This document shows positions 5,746 through 5,909 of a stretch of 5,909 nt of DNA, piece by piece. The DNA is from Deltaproteobacteria bacterium (lineage in GTDB: Bacteria > Desulfobacterota > Binatia > Binatales > Binataceae). Under the pieces are notes generated by a model. It was not told the origin of the DNA. It searched no databases and saw only the letters and a program-made list of their open reading frames with translations. Location: positions 1-5,909 of the forward strand of contig DAHZDR010000218.1 of NCBI GenBank assembly GCA_027403435.1, written 5' to 3'. Position numbers and translations under genes: made by a program. How positions within the stretch are numbered: the stretch's first letter is position 1; the number at the start of each line of letters is the position of its first letter.

Positions 5746-5909
5746 GTGTTTGTCTGGACCAACTTTGTGATCTGGGTCGCGCAGGTGCTCGAAGGCGCGC
5801 TCAACCTCTACTTCTGGATTGTGCTGGCCGCTGTCGTGATGTCGTGGATCGAGCCGAATCCTTACAATCCGATCGTTCGCGCCGTGTACGCGGTGACCGA
5901 ACCGCTGTT
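5746..5909 (+). CDS. yggT: YggT family inner-membrane protein, N-terminal part (runs off right edge)
   Basis: The frame opens at GTG 5746-5748, 21 bp after the proC stop, and stays open to the window end (54 codons). The hydrophobic stretch of residues 7-33 (FVIWVAQVLEGALNLYFWIV onwards) gives a membrane segment. It is followed by the YggT signature: MSWIEPNPYNPIVR (32-45), then AVYAVTEPL (46-54), corresponding to the family's SW...NP...TEP motif at the end of the first repeat half. YggT proteins are small integral membrane proteins of the CCB3/YGGT group. Their bacterial role is poorly defined, with suggested links to osmotic stress tolerance and cell division. GTG is the only usable start between the proC stop and the hydrophobic segment, and a GAAAGG at 5728-5733 could be the ribosome-binding site, though 12 nt away. 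Its position after yggS-proC matches the conserved order. The rest of the gene, and any following divIVA-like or DUF167 gene, lies outside the window. Confidence 0.88.
   Translation, partial: MFVWTNFVIWVAQVLEGALNLYFWIVLAAVVMSWIEPNPYNPIVRAVYAVTEPL

Overview
The window is very GC-rich (G/C dominates third codon positions) and looks like ordinary chromosomal bacterial sequence. It holds six genes packed tightly in two divergent blocks. No mobile element, CRISPR array, tRNA or rRNA was seen. The gene set fits a Gram-negative with a periplasm. The maf-yggS-proC-yggT order, a Slt-type soluble lytic transglycosylase and the base composition suggest a high-GC deltaproteobacterial-type lineage or a relative such as Binatota. 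That placement is an inference from gene content only.

Left block, minus strand, read right to left: a Slt70-like lytic murein transglycosylase (3422 to 1314), a DUF429-type predicted RNase H-fold nuclease whose start overlaps the slt stop in an ATGA (1317 to 364), and the first 96 codons of a small membrane-anchored or exported protein with a 23-residue repeat (289 to beyond the left edge). Slt and the DUF429 gene almost certainly share a transcript. The third gene follows after 74 bp and may belong to it too.

Right block, plus strand: a Maf nucleotide pyrophosphatase (3574-4161), a YggS/PLPBP pyridoxal-phosphate homeostasis protein (4169-4858), ProC pyrroline-5-carboxylate reductase (4855-5724), and the first 54 codons of a YggT membrane protein (5746 to the right edge). 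Gaps of 7, -4 and 21 bp indicate one operon. The yggS-proC-yggT core is a widely conserved neighbourhood linking PLP homeostasis, proline synthesis and an inner-membrane protein.

The only sizeable gene-free stretch is the 151-bp divergent region 3423-3573, which must hold the promoters of both blocks. I could not identify convincing -35/-10 pairs there. I found no clear undescribed system. The most unusual points are the 23-residue repeat in the left-edge protein, a four-codon ORF overlapping its start, the coupling of a DUF429 nuclease to slt, and a roughly 20-residue Ala/Gly/Arg-rich insertion in ProC.
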